Positions 7,756 through 14,332 of a stretch of DNA of 14,385 bases are shown here, piece after piece. The notes beneath the pieces were generated by a model, which saw only the letters and a program-made list of their open reading frames with translations, did no database searches and was not told the origin of the DNA. Source of the stretch: an uncultured Lachnospiraceae bacterium (GTDB taxonomy: Bacteria; Bacillota; Clostridia; Lachnospirales; Lachnospiraceae); contig URMK01000104.1 of NCBI GenBank assembly GCA_900548905.1, forward strand, positions 1-14,385, written 5' to 3'. Every line of letters starts with the position of its first letter. Position 1 is the stretch's first letter. The position numbers and the translations under genes are program-made.

Positions 7756-8130
7756 TCACTGTTGGGTATTTGACTTCCAATTTTTAATCCGTTCCTTCAT
7801 TCGTGTGATCTCGTCCTGTGACAGCCGTTTGCTTCCCAGCAGGGATGCGACAAGCAAGTCCGCTGATCCCTCGAAATTACGCTGTATCAGCTCTTCCGTT
7901 TCCTGTTCCTGCACGCGTTCCCTGCTTATCAAAGGGTGACAGATGAAACCCGGCTCCCGTCTCTCCACGGCTTCCTTTTCCACACATTTGCGGATGATGG
8001 TATAGGTGGTGGTTTTACTCCAGCCCACCTTTTTATTGAGCCGCTCCGCAATCTCCTTTGCACTCAGATCCCCTTCGTCCCATAAGCATTCCATTACCCG
8101 CCGCTCCGAATCAAATAATTTACCAATCAT
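7756..8130 (-). CDS. BlaI/MecI/CopY-family transcriptional repressor
   Basis: This 124-aa winged-helix repressor has its DNA-binding domain at about 5-72 (ERRVMECLW; SAKEIAERL; the GWSKTTTYTIIRKCVEK recognition helix region) and a short helical dimerisation tail. The sequence RNFEGS at 84-89 puts Asn85-Phe86 where S. aureus BlaI and MecI are cut between Asn101 and Phe102 by the BlaR1/MecR1 pathway, which supports proteolytic induction by the M56 protein. I chose the ATG at 8130 because GGAGG lies eight bases upstream; an in-frame ATG at 8145 would add five residues but has a weaker site and overlaps the operator region. It is first in the operon with the M56 and lipoprotein genes, and probably autoregulates. 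Confidence 0.92.
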   Translation of the reverse strand: MIGKLFDSERRVMECLWDEGDLSAKEIAERLNKKVGWSKTTTYTIIRKCVEKEAVERREPGFICHPLISRERVQEQETEELIQRNFEGSADLLVASLLGSKRLSQDEITRMKERIKNWKSNTQQ

Positions 8131-8147
8131 ATCTTCAACCTCCATTT

Positions 8148-8198
8148 TACTCCAGTAGAATATGATATCATTCTACTCCAGTAAAACAGAAGTGTCAA
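8148..8198 (-). promoter_or_regulatory. Promoter and double BlaI-type operator for the blaI-M56-lipoprotein operon
   Basis: On the minus strand TTGACA (8198-8193), a 17-bp spacer and TAGAAT (8175-8170) form a near-consensus promoter. Two identical TACTCCAGTA sites lie at 8148-8157 and 8174-8183. Each is itself a dyad with TACT/AGTA edges. Together they form a larger inverted repeat centred near 8166, with 17-base arms differing only at the CC/GG centres. One site overlaps the -10 and the other covers the early transcribed leader, so binding by the repressor should block initiation. Confidence 0.85.
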
Positions 8199-8207
8199 TA
8201 GGATAAT

Positions 8208-8273
8208 AAAAAATAGCTTTACAGACGACGGCGGGAAACCAATCCGTCCCCGCCGTTGTCTGTAAAGCTATTT
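8208..8273 (-). terminator. Strong Rho-independent terminator of the glycan operon
   Basis: A 25-bp stem (8211-8235 with 8249-8273) has a single imperfect pair and a 13-nt loop. On the minus strand it is followed by a T-tract (plus-strand A at 8208-8213). The stem overlaps the stop codon of the kinase gene. It insulates that gene from the repressor promoter, whose -35 starts only about 10 bp away. Confidence 0.92.
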
Positions 8274-9020
8274 ACTTTCCCATACCTCATTCACAATGGC
8301 CAGCAGCCGTTCCGTTTGTTCCAAAGATATATGTTCTGCAAGCCTTGCCCCTGCAATAACAGGCATCCAGGCCAAAATATTCTCCTCATCCATTTTTCCG
8401 TACCTGGAATACAGCCGCAAATAAAGAGCTGCCAGTTCCTCCGAAACCTCTCTATACAGCAGAAACGAACGGCAGACGTCGGCACGGATATCTCCCCAGC
8501 TGGCATCGACCCAATCTATCATGTAAGGTTCCCCGCCGCACATAATGATATTATACAGATGGAAATCCCCATGGCAGAGACTTCTTTCCTCCTTCCATCC
8601 GCTAAGCTTCTCCAGCAAAAACGCCTTCTGCCCGGCACCGATTCTCCCGGCAGAAGCTATCTGAGACGCCAGCTTATCACGCATCGAAGGAAACCCGTCC
8701 CCTTTCACGGCATGAATTTTCAACTGTGTTTCCACCGCAATTCTCATATATGTTTCAGCGCCCGCCGTATCACCTGCCAAACTATTACCAAGCGTATCAC
8801 CGGGGATATATTCCATCACGATAGCCTGCCTGTTATCGATTCTGGTAACCTCCAGAATTTCAGGAACCGCAAGTCCCGCTTCCCATGCCAGCCTCTGTTT
8901 CCCCGCTTCCATAACGGCTTCCCCATCCGGCAGATAATCCGCGAATACTTTTATGATTTTATTCCCTGACAGATAGATAGCCGCTGTATTTCCCTGTGCA
9001 ATAGGATTTCCCAAATTCAT
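8268..9020 (-). CDS. APH-family small-molecule phosphotransferase
   Basis: The 250-aa protein has the aminoglycoside-phosphotransferase/choline-kinase fold. The N-lobe has a weak nucleotide-binding strand (GNTAAIYLSGNKIIKVF, 10-26), with K21 or K24 possibly the ATP-binding lysine, and VMEYIPG at the hinge (68-74). The catalytic loop HGDFHLYN is at 150-157, with D152 and N157 as expected. IDW at 168-170 gives the metal-binding aspartate D169. There is no signal peptide. The substrate cannot be told from sequence: members phosphorylate antibiotics, sugars, choline and other small molecules. It starts 16 bp after the regulator gene and ends in the operon terminator, so it is probably cotranscribed with the arabinosidase genes. 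That makes a metabolic role as likely as resistance. Confidence 0.88.
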   Translation of the reverse strand: MNLGNPIAQGNTAAIYLSGNKIIKVFADYLPDGEAVMEAGKQRLAWEAGLAVPEILEVTRIDNRQAIVMEYIPGDTLGNSLAGDTAGAETYMRIAVETQLKIHAVKGDGFPSMRDKLASQIASAGRIGAGQKAFLLEKLSGWKEERSLCHGDFHLYNIIMCGGEPYMIDWVDASWGDIRADVCRSFLLYREVSEELAALYLRLYSRYGKMDEENILAWMPVIAGARLAEHISLEQTERLLAIVNEVWESK

Positions 9021-9036
9021 TCTTCAGGCCCGCCCT

Positions 9037-9957
9037 CTACTCCTCTATCCCGCTGTAATTCATTTTCACGTTGATATCCTGATTATAGTTTCCAAAGGAC
9101 TTTCCAAAAATAGTCAGGCCCCCCACATGGGCGGAGTCCTCATCCACTGCCAAACGCAGCCGCAGCGTACTCTTGTAGTCCAAATGCAGCTGCCGGATAT
9201 CCACACCGGAAATCTTCAGGCCATCGATAAAGGTGCCTTTGCCATTCACCACCAGGAGTTTGAGCATACCATACTGGTTCCAGTTGGGATACCACCAGTC
9301 CGGGGTAAAAAGCCCCCGCACATCGCCGAAATCACCCGGCGATGTCCACTTTCCCAGAAGCACACCGTTCAGGTAAAAGCTGATATCCGAAGGCCAGTTG
9401 TCATTCACGCCCGGCGCTTCGCTTCCCAGCTCCAGGGATATGGATATCTGATCGATTTTGTTGCCGGAAGGGATGAAATTAGGAATAATATATTCCACAT
9501 ATCCTCTGGTAAACCAGAGAATCTCAGCATTATACCGGTCCGGGTGGGCAAAATACCGGGTATCGTCTACCGCACCTATCAGCGCGGAGGAGGTTGCCAT
9601 CCCGCAGGTGGGGTAAACCTCATAGCCAGCAAAATGGCCCACCTTCAGATCCGTATCGTAAATATTCTTTTCTTCCTCCCGGCTGTTCACCTCAATCAGA
9701 ATCTTATCCAGCGCCACGGCGCATTTTTTCTGGTTGCCATGACCCGCAGACTCGCTGGTAACGGTGATTATCCCGCTATCCTCCAGCTTCTTAATATGGC
9801 TGGTCAGCGCGCCGTTGGTTATCCTGAGCCGTGATGCCAGCTCGTTCATATTCATATCCTGGTTTTCCAGAAGGATTTTTATGATTTCTATTCGTATTTC
9901 GGAGCCTAAGGCCTTAAATACTTCAAGCCCCTCCTCCAACGCTTTTATATGCAGCAT
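9037..9957 (-). CDS. ArsR-type transcriptional regulator with a large C-terminal sensor-like domain
   Basis: In this 306-aa regulator the first ~95 residues form an ArsR/SmtB-like winged helix (FKALGSEIRIEIIKILL; NMNELASRLRITNGALTSHIKKLEDSGII as the recognition helices; then the wing). No ArsR metal-binding cysteine motif is evident. The remaining ~200 residues (about 105-302) are beta-rich and aromatic, with DWWYPNWNQYG at 220-230 and GLKISGVDIRQLHLDY near 246-261, resembling a carbohydrate-binding jelly roll by general character only. The ATG at 9957 was chosen, with GGGGGA upstream; a longer form would need a TTG at 10008. Two glycosidase genes lie upstream on the same strand, so control of their operon by sugar binding is a reasonable inference. 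Confidence 0.85.
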   Translation of the reverse strand: MLHIKALEEGLEVFKALGSEIRIEIIKILLENQDMNMNELASRLRITNGALTSHIKKLEDSGIITVTSESAGHGNQKKCAVALDKILIEVNSREEEKNIYDTDLKVGHFAGYEVYPTCGMATSSALIGAVDDTRYFAHPDRYNAEILWFTRGYVEYIIPNFIPSGNKIDQISISLELGSEAPGVNDNWPSDISFYLNGVLLGKWTSPGDFGDVRGLFTPDWWYPNWNQYGMLKLLVVNGKGTFIDGLKISGVDIRQLHLDYKSTLRLRLAVDEDSAHVGGLTIFGKSFGNYNQDINVKMNYSGIEE

Positions 9958-10026
9958 ACTTATCCCCCAGATGCCTCTCTTTCCCGGCGCATTGTGCATC
10001 TCTTCCAAAACCTGCCGTATGCCCTG

Positions 10027-10290
10027 TCAATTCTGCCATTTATCATAAGGACAGCCATTTTTTCTGATGACCGCCCGCAGCTCCACAAAACAGCCGCAGG
10101 CCCTGCACATCCCTTCCAGGAGCATATCACACTGCTTACAGACGGCGAGCCTTTCTTCATAAAGCCCGCCGTCCGCTTTAATGTCCTCATCCAGACCGGC
10201 AATGTAATCATGCAAGTTTTGAAAATAGGCGTTTTGATCCATCTCCCTGAGAAGACATTTCAGACAATGCTTTTTTCCTTCTGCTTCCAT
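10027..10290 (-). CDS. Small cysteine-rich protein, DUF6171-like
   Basis: This 87-aa protein has eight cysteines: C9 and C12 (CLKC), C51 and C54 (CKQC), C62, C65 and C67 (CRACGC), and C80 before PYDKW. The spacing suggests one or two structural zinc sites. The pattern, with an N-terminal CxxC, an acidic helical middle and a C-terminal CGCFVELRAxxxxxxCP, resembles DUF6171 proteins of Clostridia, whose function is unknown. The start at 10290 was chosen for its AGGAG five bases upstream; the frame continues open 29 codons further without a good site. It sits between the arabinofuranosidase and regulator genes on the same strand. Confidence 0.75.
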   Translation of the reverse strand: MEAEGKKHCLKCLLREMDQNAYFQNLHDYIAGLDEDIKADGGLYEERLAVCKQCDMLLEGMCRACGCFVELRAVIRKNGCPYDKWQN

Positions 10291-10383
10291 CGCTTCTCCT
10301 GCCTGTATTTGTAAATTACCGGGAAAGCGCCGCTTCCACAATCCGGATGGCCATTCGGCCCGGTATCTTTCATGCATGGCGCT

Positions 10384-10399
10384 GCCCGGTGAACCGGGC
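10384..10399 (-). other. Small GC-rich hairpin between arabinofuranosidase and DUF6171-like genes
   Basis: GCCCGG and CCGGGC flank a 4-nt loop in the 116-bp gap downstream of the arabinofuranosidase gene. There is no T-tract, so it is more likely an mRNA processing or stabilising element than a full terminator. It may reduce expression of the distal genes relative to the two glycosidases. Confidence 0.35.
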
Positions 10400-10406
10400 T
10401 TTGGGG

Positions 10407-11897
10407 TTATTGTACGCGCACGAGAACCACGCTGGAAGCCGGGATAACAAATTTCAGCCCCTTTTCCGTCAGTTCATATGCGGTGAATTCTTCTTCCTTC
10501 ACCCGTTCCGGATCCTCAAAGGTGTTATAGGCATCCATTTTCTGTGTAAGGATGCTGGCAGTTACGCGGGAAGGAGAAAGCTCTGCAAAGCTGACTTCCA
10601 CTTCACTGTCCCCCGTAACAGACAGGTTATTCAGAGTCAGATTAACGGTTCCGTCCGCAGAAACGGATACCGATTCATGCAGAGAAGGTACGCAGAACTG
10701 CTCCTCGCTGATTTCTTGTACGCCTTCCGCATAGCTTTCCACCAGATCCGCATCCTGATGGTATTTGTACATATGGAATACGTGATAGGTAGGTGTTTTT
10801 ATCATCTTGGAGCCTTCCGTCAGGATCACGGACTGAAGCACATTCACCATCTGGGCGATACAGGCCATTTTCACCCTGTCGCAGTGTTTGTTGAAAATAT
10901 CCAGGGTAATTCCCGCAACCAGCGCGTCACGCATCGTATTCTGCTGATATAAAAAGCCCGGATTGGTGCCCGGCTCCACATCAAACCAGTCGCCCCACTC
11001 ATCCACGATAAGGCCGATTTTCTTTTCCGGATCAAACTGATCCATGACAGCGCCGTGACGGTTCACCAGCTCTTCCATGTAAAGGGCCTTCGCCATGGTC
11101 TTGTACCAGGTCTTCTCGTCAAACTGTGTGGCGCTTCCCTTCTCCTCCCATCCGTCCGGATGCACATAATAATGCAGGGAAAGGCCGTTCATCAGGCGGG
11201 CGGGGTCAGGAGAGCAGGTATCAAGCACTTTGTTTGTCCAGTTATAATCCGCCACATTGGGACCGCCGCATACTTTATAAATGGGGGCATCCTGGTGATA
11301 CTGGCGCACATAGGTCTGGTACCTGCGGTACAGGTTGGCATAGTATTCCGGTGTCATGTTTCCGCCGCAGCCCCAGTTTTCATTGCCCACACCGAAGAAA
11401 TCAATTTTCCAGGGCTTCTCATGGCCGTTCTGTTTTCTCAGATCTGCCATAGGGGAAACGCCTTCAAAGGTGATGTATTCCACCCACTCCGACATTTCCT
11501 GCACCGTACCGCTGCCCACATTGCCGTTTACATAGGTCTTACAGCCCAGCTGTTCGCAAAGCTCAAAGAATTCATGGGTGCCGAAGCTGTTGTCTTCCAC
11601 AACACCGCCCCAATGGGTATTTATCATTTTTTTCCGGTTTTCTTTGGGGCCGATGCCGTCCTTCCAGTGATATTCATCTGCAAAGCAGCCGCCCGGCCAG
11701 CGCAGCACGGGAATCTGCATCTCCTTCAGCGCTTCCACCACATCCGTCCTCATGCCGTTTACATTGGGGATATCGGAATTTTCGCCCACATAAAGCCCCT
11801 CATAAATACAGCGTCCCAGATGCTCGCTGAAATGTCCGTAAATTTCCGGATTGATGTGTCCTTTTTTCTTCTTTTCATTGATAAAAATCTTGGCCAT
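10407..11897 (-). CDS. abfA: GH51 alpha-L-arabinofuranosidase
   Basis: The 496-aa intracellular enzyme releases terminal arabinofuranose from arabino-oligosaccharides by a retaining mechanism. The N-terminal part shows the family signature IYGHFSEHLGRCIYEGLYVG at about 19-38 and LRWPGGCFADEYHW at 65-78. The acid/base is Glu173 in FFGVGNENWG, and the nucleophile is Glu300 in LIVDEWGDWFDVEPG. The C-terminal ~110 residues form the usual beta domain. Length matches bacterial GH51 enzymes, and the absence of a signal peptide is normal for the family. The ribosome binding site (GAGGGA, about ten bases upstream) is modest. The GH43 gene lies 74 bp upstream on the same strand. The gene symbol follows usual practice for GH51 enzymes. 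Confidence 0.95.
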   Translation of the reverse strand: MAKIFINEKKKKGHINPEIYGHFSEHLGRCIYEGLYVGENSDIPNVNGMRTDVVEALKEMQIPVLRWPGGCFADEYHWKDGIGPKENRKKMINTHWGGVVEDNSFGTHEFFELCEQLGCKTYVNGNVGSGTVQEMSEWVEYITFEGVSPMADLRKQNGHEKPWKIDFFGVGNENWGCGGNMTPEYYANLYRRYQTYVRQYHQDAPIYKVCGGPNVADYNWTNKVLDTCSPDPARLMNGLSLHYYVHPDGWEEKGSATQFDEKTWYKTMAKALYMEELVNRHGAVMDQFDPEKKIGLIVDEWGDWFDVEPGTNPGFLYQQNTMRDALVAGITLDIFNKHCDRVKMACIAQMVNVLQSVILTEGSKMIKTPTYHVFHMYKYHQDADLVESYAEGVQEISEEQFCVPSLHESVSVSADGTVNLTLNNLSVTGDSEVEVSFAELSPSRVTASILTQKMDAYNTFEDPERVKEEEFTAYELTEKGLKFVIPASSVVLVRVQ

Positions 11898-11971
11898 TTT
11901 TTGTCCGTCCCTCTCTCTTTTTGTTATTTATGTTCTTGAAAACAACGGCTGTATGCGCTGCTTCCAGGTGT

Positions 11972-12922
11972 TTACCGGTAAGAAAAAACCGGTTTCCCTT
12001 CTTCGTTCCACCGTACCTTCATCAGCATCGTATGCCGGTTGGGGTTGTAGAGGGGATCCCCTTCTATAACCGCTTCTTTTCTGGCATGGTATACACAGAT
12101 ATCTTCGCCTTCCTCATCCGTGGTAAAGGAATTGTGCCCCGGGCCGTAAATCTCCAGCGTTTCATCGGAAGCGAGCACGGGGTATCTTTCCTTACTCCAG
12201 GAAGCGGGATCCAGAAGATCCGCATCCTCCGACGCACTCAGCATGCCCATGCAGTAACAGGCCCCCGTGGCGCTTGCGGAATAGGTGAGGAAGATCCGGC
12301 CGTTCCGTTTGATGACGGCAGGGCCTTCATTGACCCAGAAATCCACCCTCTCCCAGTCATAATCCGGCGTGGTGAGCAATACCTGTACCGTCTCCAGGCG
12401 GTTCGGCGAAGCCATGCGGGCAATGTACAGATTGGAAATCATCTTTCCCACACCCACCTTTTCCGCCCATACATAATAACGGCTCCCTTTGTTCTCAAAC
12501 ACGGTGGCATCCAGGGAAAAAGCGCGGAAGGAAAATTCATCCCCGTCGGCACACTGCATTTTCCCCAGCTCCGTCCATGTTCCGGTTATGGGATCTTCAT
12601 CGGCACATTCCAGCACAAAGGGCCGGATCGCCCAGATATCCTCCGCCTCTCCCGCGGCAAAATAAAGATACCATTTGCCATCCAGATAATGCAGCTCCGG
12701 CGCCCAGATATGTTCGGACATAACGCCGCTTTCATGCTTCCTCCATACGGTATTCTCCGCGGCATCCGCAAGACCGGCAAGGCTGTCCGCCCGGCGCAGG
12801 ATGATTCTGTCATAGGCCGGCACGGATGCGGTGAAATAATACGTGCCGTCCGTATGGCGGTATATGTACGGATCCGCCCTCTGCATAATCCATGGCTCAT
12901 TCCATTTCAGCTGTTCTTTCAT
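11972..12922 (-). CDS. GH43-family glycoside hydrolase (arabinofuranosidase or beta-xylosidase type)
   Basis: This 316-aa five-bladed beta-propeller enzyme uses an inverting mechanism. The catalytic base is Asp17 in QRADPYIY, the pKa-modulating aspartate is D138 in FSLDATVF, and the general acid is Glu199 in FWVNEGPAV. IWAPELHYLDGKWYLYFAAG (72-91) is a classic GH43 blade, and GPGHNS at 260-265 carries the conserved central histidine. There is no signal peptide, so it should act on imported oligosaccharides. Pairing with GH51 favours arabinan or arabinoxylan fragments as substrate, but I cannot separate arabinofuranosidase from xylosidase activity or assign the subfamily. It is first in the operon, with a good promoter 58 bp upstream of the start. 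Confidence 0.93.
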   Translation of the reverse strand: MKEQLKWNEPWIMQRADPYIYRHTDGTYYFTASVPAYDRIILRRADSLAGLADAAENTVWRKHESGVMSEHIWAPELHYLDGKWYLYFAAGEAEDIWAIRPFVLECADEDPITGTWTELGKMQCADGDEFSFRAFSLDATVFENKGSRYYVWAEKVGVGKMISNLYIARMASPNRLETVQVLLTTPDYDWERVDFWVNEGPAVIKRNGRIFLTYSASATGACYCMGMLSASEDADLLDPASWSKERYPVLASDETLEIYGPGHNSFTTDEEGEDICVYHARKEAVIEGDPLYNPNRHTMLMKVRWNEEGKPVFSYR

Positions 12923-12940
12923 TTTTATGCTCTCCCGTCT

Positions 12941-12964
12941 TTATTTTAGATATATTTAAAATAA
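12941..12964. promoter_or_regulatory. Candidate operator in the leader of the GH43-led operon
   Basis: TTATTTTA (12941-12948) and TAAAATAA (12957-12964) form an 8-bp inverted repeat around an 8-bp spacer, just downstream of the predicted start of transcription. AT-rich imperfect dyads overlapping a promoter are usual for ArsR-type regulators, so the regulator encoded at 9037-9957 is the obvious candidate to bind it. AT-rich sequence makes chance palindromes common, hence the modest confidence. Confidence 0.4.
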
Positions 12965-12979
12965 TTGACTTTATACTAA

Positions 12980-13008
12980 ATTATATAATCTATGGGCGGA
13001 TTTGGCAA
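12980..13008 (-). promoter_or_regulatory. Promoter of the GH43-GH51 operon
   Basis: On the minus strand TTGCCA (13008-13003), a 17-bp spacer and TATAAT (12985-12980) make a near-consensus sigma-A promoter. Transcription should begin near 12973, giving a leader of about 50 nt before the GH43 start. Confidence 0.75.
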
Positions 13009-13037
13009 TACGGAAACATAAAAAAAACAGGCAATAC

Positions 13038-13226
13038 GAACAGTAACCGTTACTGTTCACTCAGTACTGTGCATTTACTGCACAGTACGTGAGAAAGTGA
13101 ATCAAGGGTGCATAAATCCCATCGCCGCAGGCGATTTTAAATGGATTTATGCAGGTTACTGGTCACGGAGTGACCAGTAACCAGTAACCAGTTCAGGCGG
13201 TCCTCCGTAATCGGACAGACCGCCTG
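13038..13226. repeat. Array of five adjacent hairpins
   Basis: Five inverted repeats stand end to end: 13038-13058 (10-bp arms, 1-nt centre), 13060-13093 (10-bp stem GTACTGTGCA plus CTCA/TGAG across a bulge), 13109-13153 (11-bp outer TGCATAAATCC plus inner ATCGCC/GGCGAT), 13154-13182 (perfect 13-bp stem, GGA loop) and 13194-13226 (9-bp CAGGCGGTC stem with inner TCCG/CGGA). None is directly followed by a T-tract. The last is preceded by CAGTTCAGGCGG, matching the start of repeat family A. The array fills the gene-free region between the GH43 promoter and the acetyltransferase; 13227-13320 holds only a weak ACGGC/GCCGT hairpin. Confidence 0.8.
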
Positions 13227-13320
13227 GCTGTGGCATTCCCCGCCGTATTTATTCCCGCTTTAACGGCTGTTTGCCGTATGGGTTACCTGCTGAAAACAGG
13301 CTGTAAAAGGAAGGAAATTA

Positions 13321-14187
13321 TTATTCAAATTGCAGCATGAGCGAATCACATACCGCTCTATATCCTATTTCCTGATAAATATGATTTGATGTGGGATTCA
13401 ATAAATCCGTATATAATACACATCTTTTAAAGCCTTTGTCTAATGCCATCCGGCTGATTTGAGCCACACATGAGGTTGCATAGCCTTTTCCCCGGTAGTA
13501 AGGAGGGGTATAGACAAACGCCACACCCACAGCCGTCTGCATTTCCCTTGTATATCTCGCCATAGAAACCGGTATTCCCTTGTCTTCCAGAATATAGAGC
13601 TTCTTAGTCGATAGCCGGTATTGATATGGTTCGGCATCCCGGGGAATGGACATTTGCGTTTGTCCGTAAACAGTTGCCGCATGGAATGCTTCCTCCCAAA
13701 ACGGGAAAAAAGGCATGTCTTTTTCCTCCAGCAGCCGGACGGCACCAAATTGATTTATAGCCGGATTTACCGCCGTCAGTTCATAAATCCGCTGGCTCAT
13801 AAATGTTTTACAGGTTAATCCCCTGCAGGCGGTATATTTCGCAGCAAAATACTCTGCCAGTTTTTTTTCGGTGGTCACGCCGGGAATTTCATGGTTTTTC
13901 AGCCCGTCTATCAAACAGTCCACCGCTTTGGGATCCACGATATTGTCCGTAGCATAAAGCGTAAGATTATGCGGAGGTGTCATCAGCGCGGTAAGCCGTA
14001 TTCCGTCCGCATCCGAAACCGCTGCCATAAGCCAGTTCACCGGATCCCGCCAGTCTGTTTTATCTTTCCCTTCATGTCCGATAATGATGTTGCCGAGGGG
14101 AATCATATTCTGCGCTTCGTGGTGCATGAACACATCATAGGTATCCCTGTAAAACGTATGTACGTCTGTATACAAGTGGAACTGCAT
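13321..14187 (-). CDS. GNAT-family N-acetyltransferase
   Basis: This 288-aa protein has a C-terminal GNAT fold from about residue 150. The acetyl-CoA pyrophosphate-binding motif is YYRGKGYAT (230-238), preceded by the expected strand VGVAFVYTPP, and followed by DLLNPTSNHIYQEIGYR (261-277), a typical GNAT motif B region. The N-terminal ~140 residues are probably a diverged second GNAT-like domain, as in other double-length members. There is no membrane segment. The acceptor substrate is unknown. The ATG at 14187 was chosen because GGAGG lies seven bases upstream; an in-frame ATG at 14211 has no such site. It is monocistronic as far as visible. Confidence 0.9.
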   Translation of the reverse strand: MQFHLYTDVHTFYRDTYDVFMHHEAQNMIPLGNIIIGHEGKDKTDWRDPVNWLMAAVSDADGIRLTALMTPPHNLTLYATDNIVDPKAVDCLIDGLKNHEIPGVTTEKKLAEYFAAKYTACRGLTCKTFMSQRIYELTAVNPAINQFGAVRLLEEKDMPFFPFWEEAFHAATVYGQTQMSIPRDAEPYQYRLSTKKLYILEDKGIPVSMARYTREMQTAVGVAFVYTPPYYRGKGYATSCVAQISRMALDKGFKRCVLYTDLLNPTSNHIYQEIGYRAVCDSLMLQFE

Positions 14188-14218
14188 TGCTATACCTCCC
14201 TCATTACACAAAATAACT

Positions 14219-14246
14219 CAAATTTCACAGTTGCCCAATGGCCCTT
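14219..14246 (+). repeat. Fragment related to the edge of palindrome family B
   Basis: The sequence TCAAATTTCACAGTTGCCCA resembles the outer left arm of the 276-bp palindrome (4021 onward, TCAAACTTCACAGTCGCAAA). It lies between the promoter and start of the acetyltransferase gene. It is short and degenerate, so shared ancestry is likely but not certain. Confidence 0.4.
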
Positions 14247-14251
14247 CGTCC

Positions 14252-14276
14252 GCTATTTGATTATATCATAAATAGC
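14252..14276 (-). promoter_or_regulatory. Extended -10 promoter of the acetyltransferase gene, inside a dyad
   Basis: Reading the minus strand, TGATATAAT is an extended -10 (TATAAT at 14265-14260) with no good -35. It is centred in an inverted repeat, GCTATTT (14252-14258) with AAATAGC (14270-14276), which may be an operator. The leader would be about 65 nt. Confidence 0.5.
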
Positions 14277-14332
14277 TATACTTTTGTATGTTGAACCGGA
14301 TTTAACAAGGGTAATTTATACCGTCACGCCAA

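Noticed and set aside
8131..8145. Five-residue longer start of the BlaI-like repressor
   Set aside because: The downstream ATG at 8130 has a better placed GGAGG; the upstream ATG abuts the operator.
9958..10008. Longer N-terminus of the ArsR-type regulator starting at a TTG
   Set aside because: The 17 extra residues are unlike the family, and an ATG with a purine-rich site lies at 9957 right before the winged-helix domain.
11921..12949. Plus-strand open frame of 342 codons
   Set aside because: It is antisense to the GH43 gene, whose catalytic residues are all present.
13020..13058. Rho-independent terminator from the first hairpin and the A8 tract
   Set aside because: Ten bases separate the stem from the T-tract on the minus strand, which is too far for a standard terminator.
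13038..13226. CRISPR array
   Set aside because: The stems differ in sequence and length, there are no constant repeats with unique spacers, and no cas genes are nearby.
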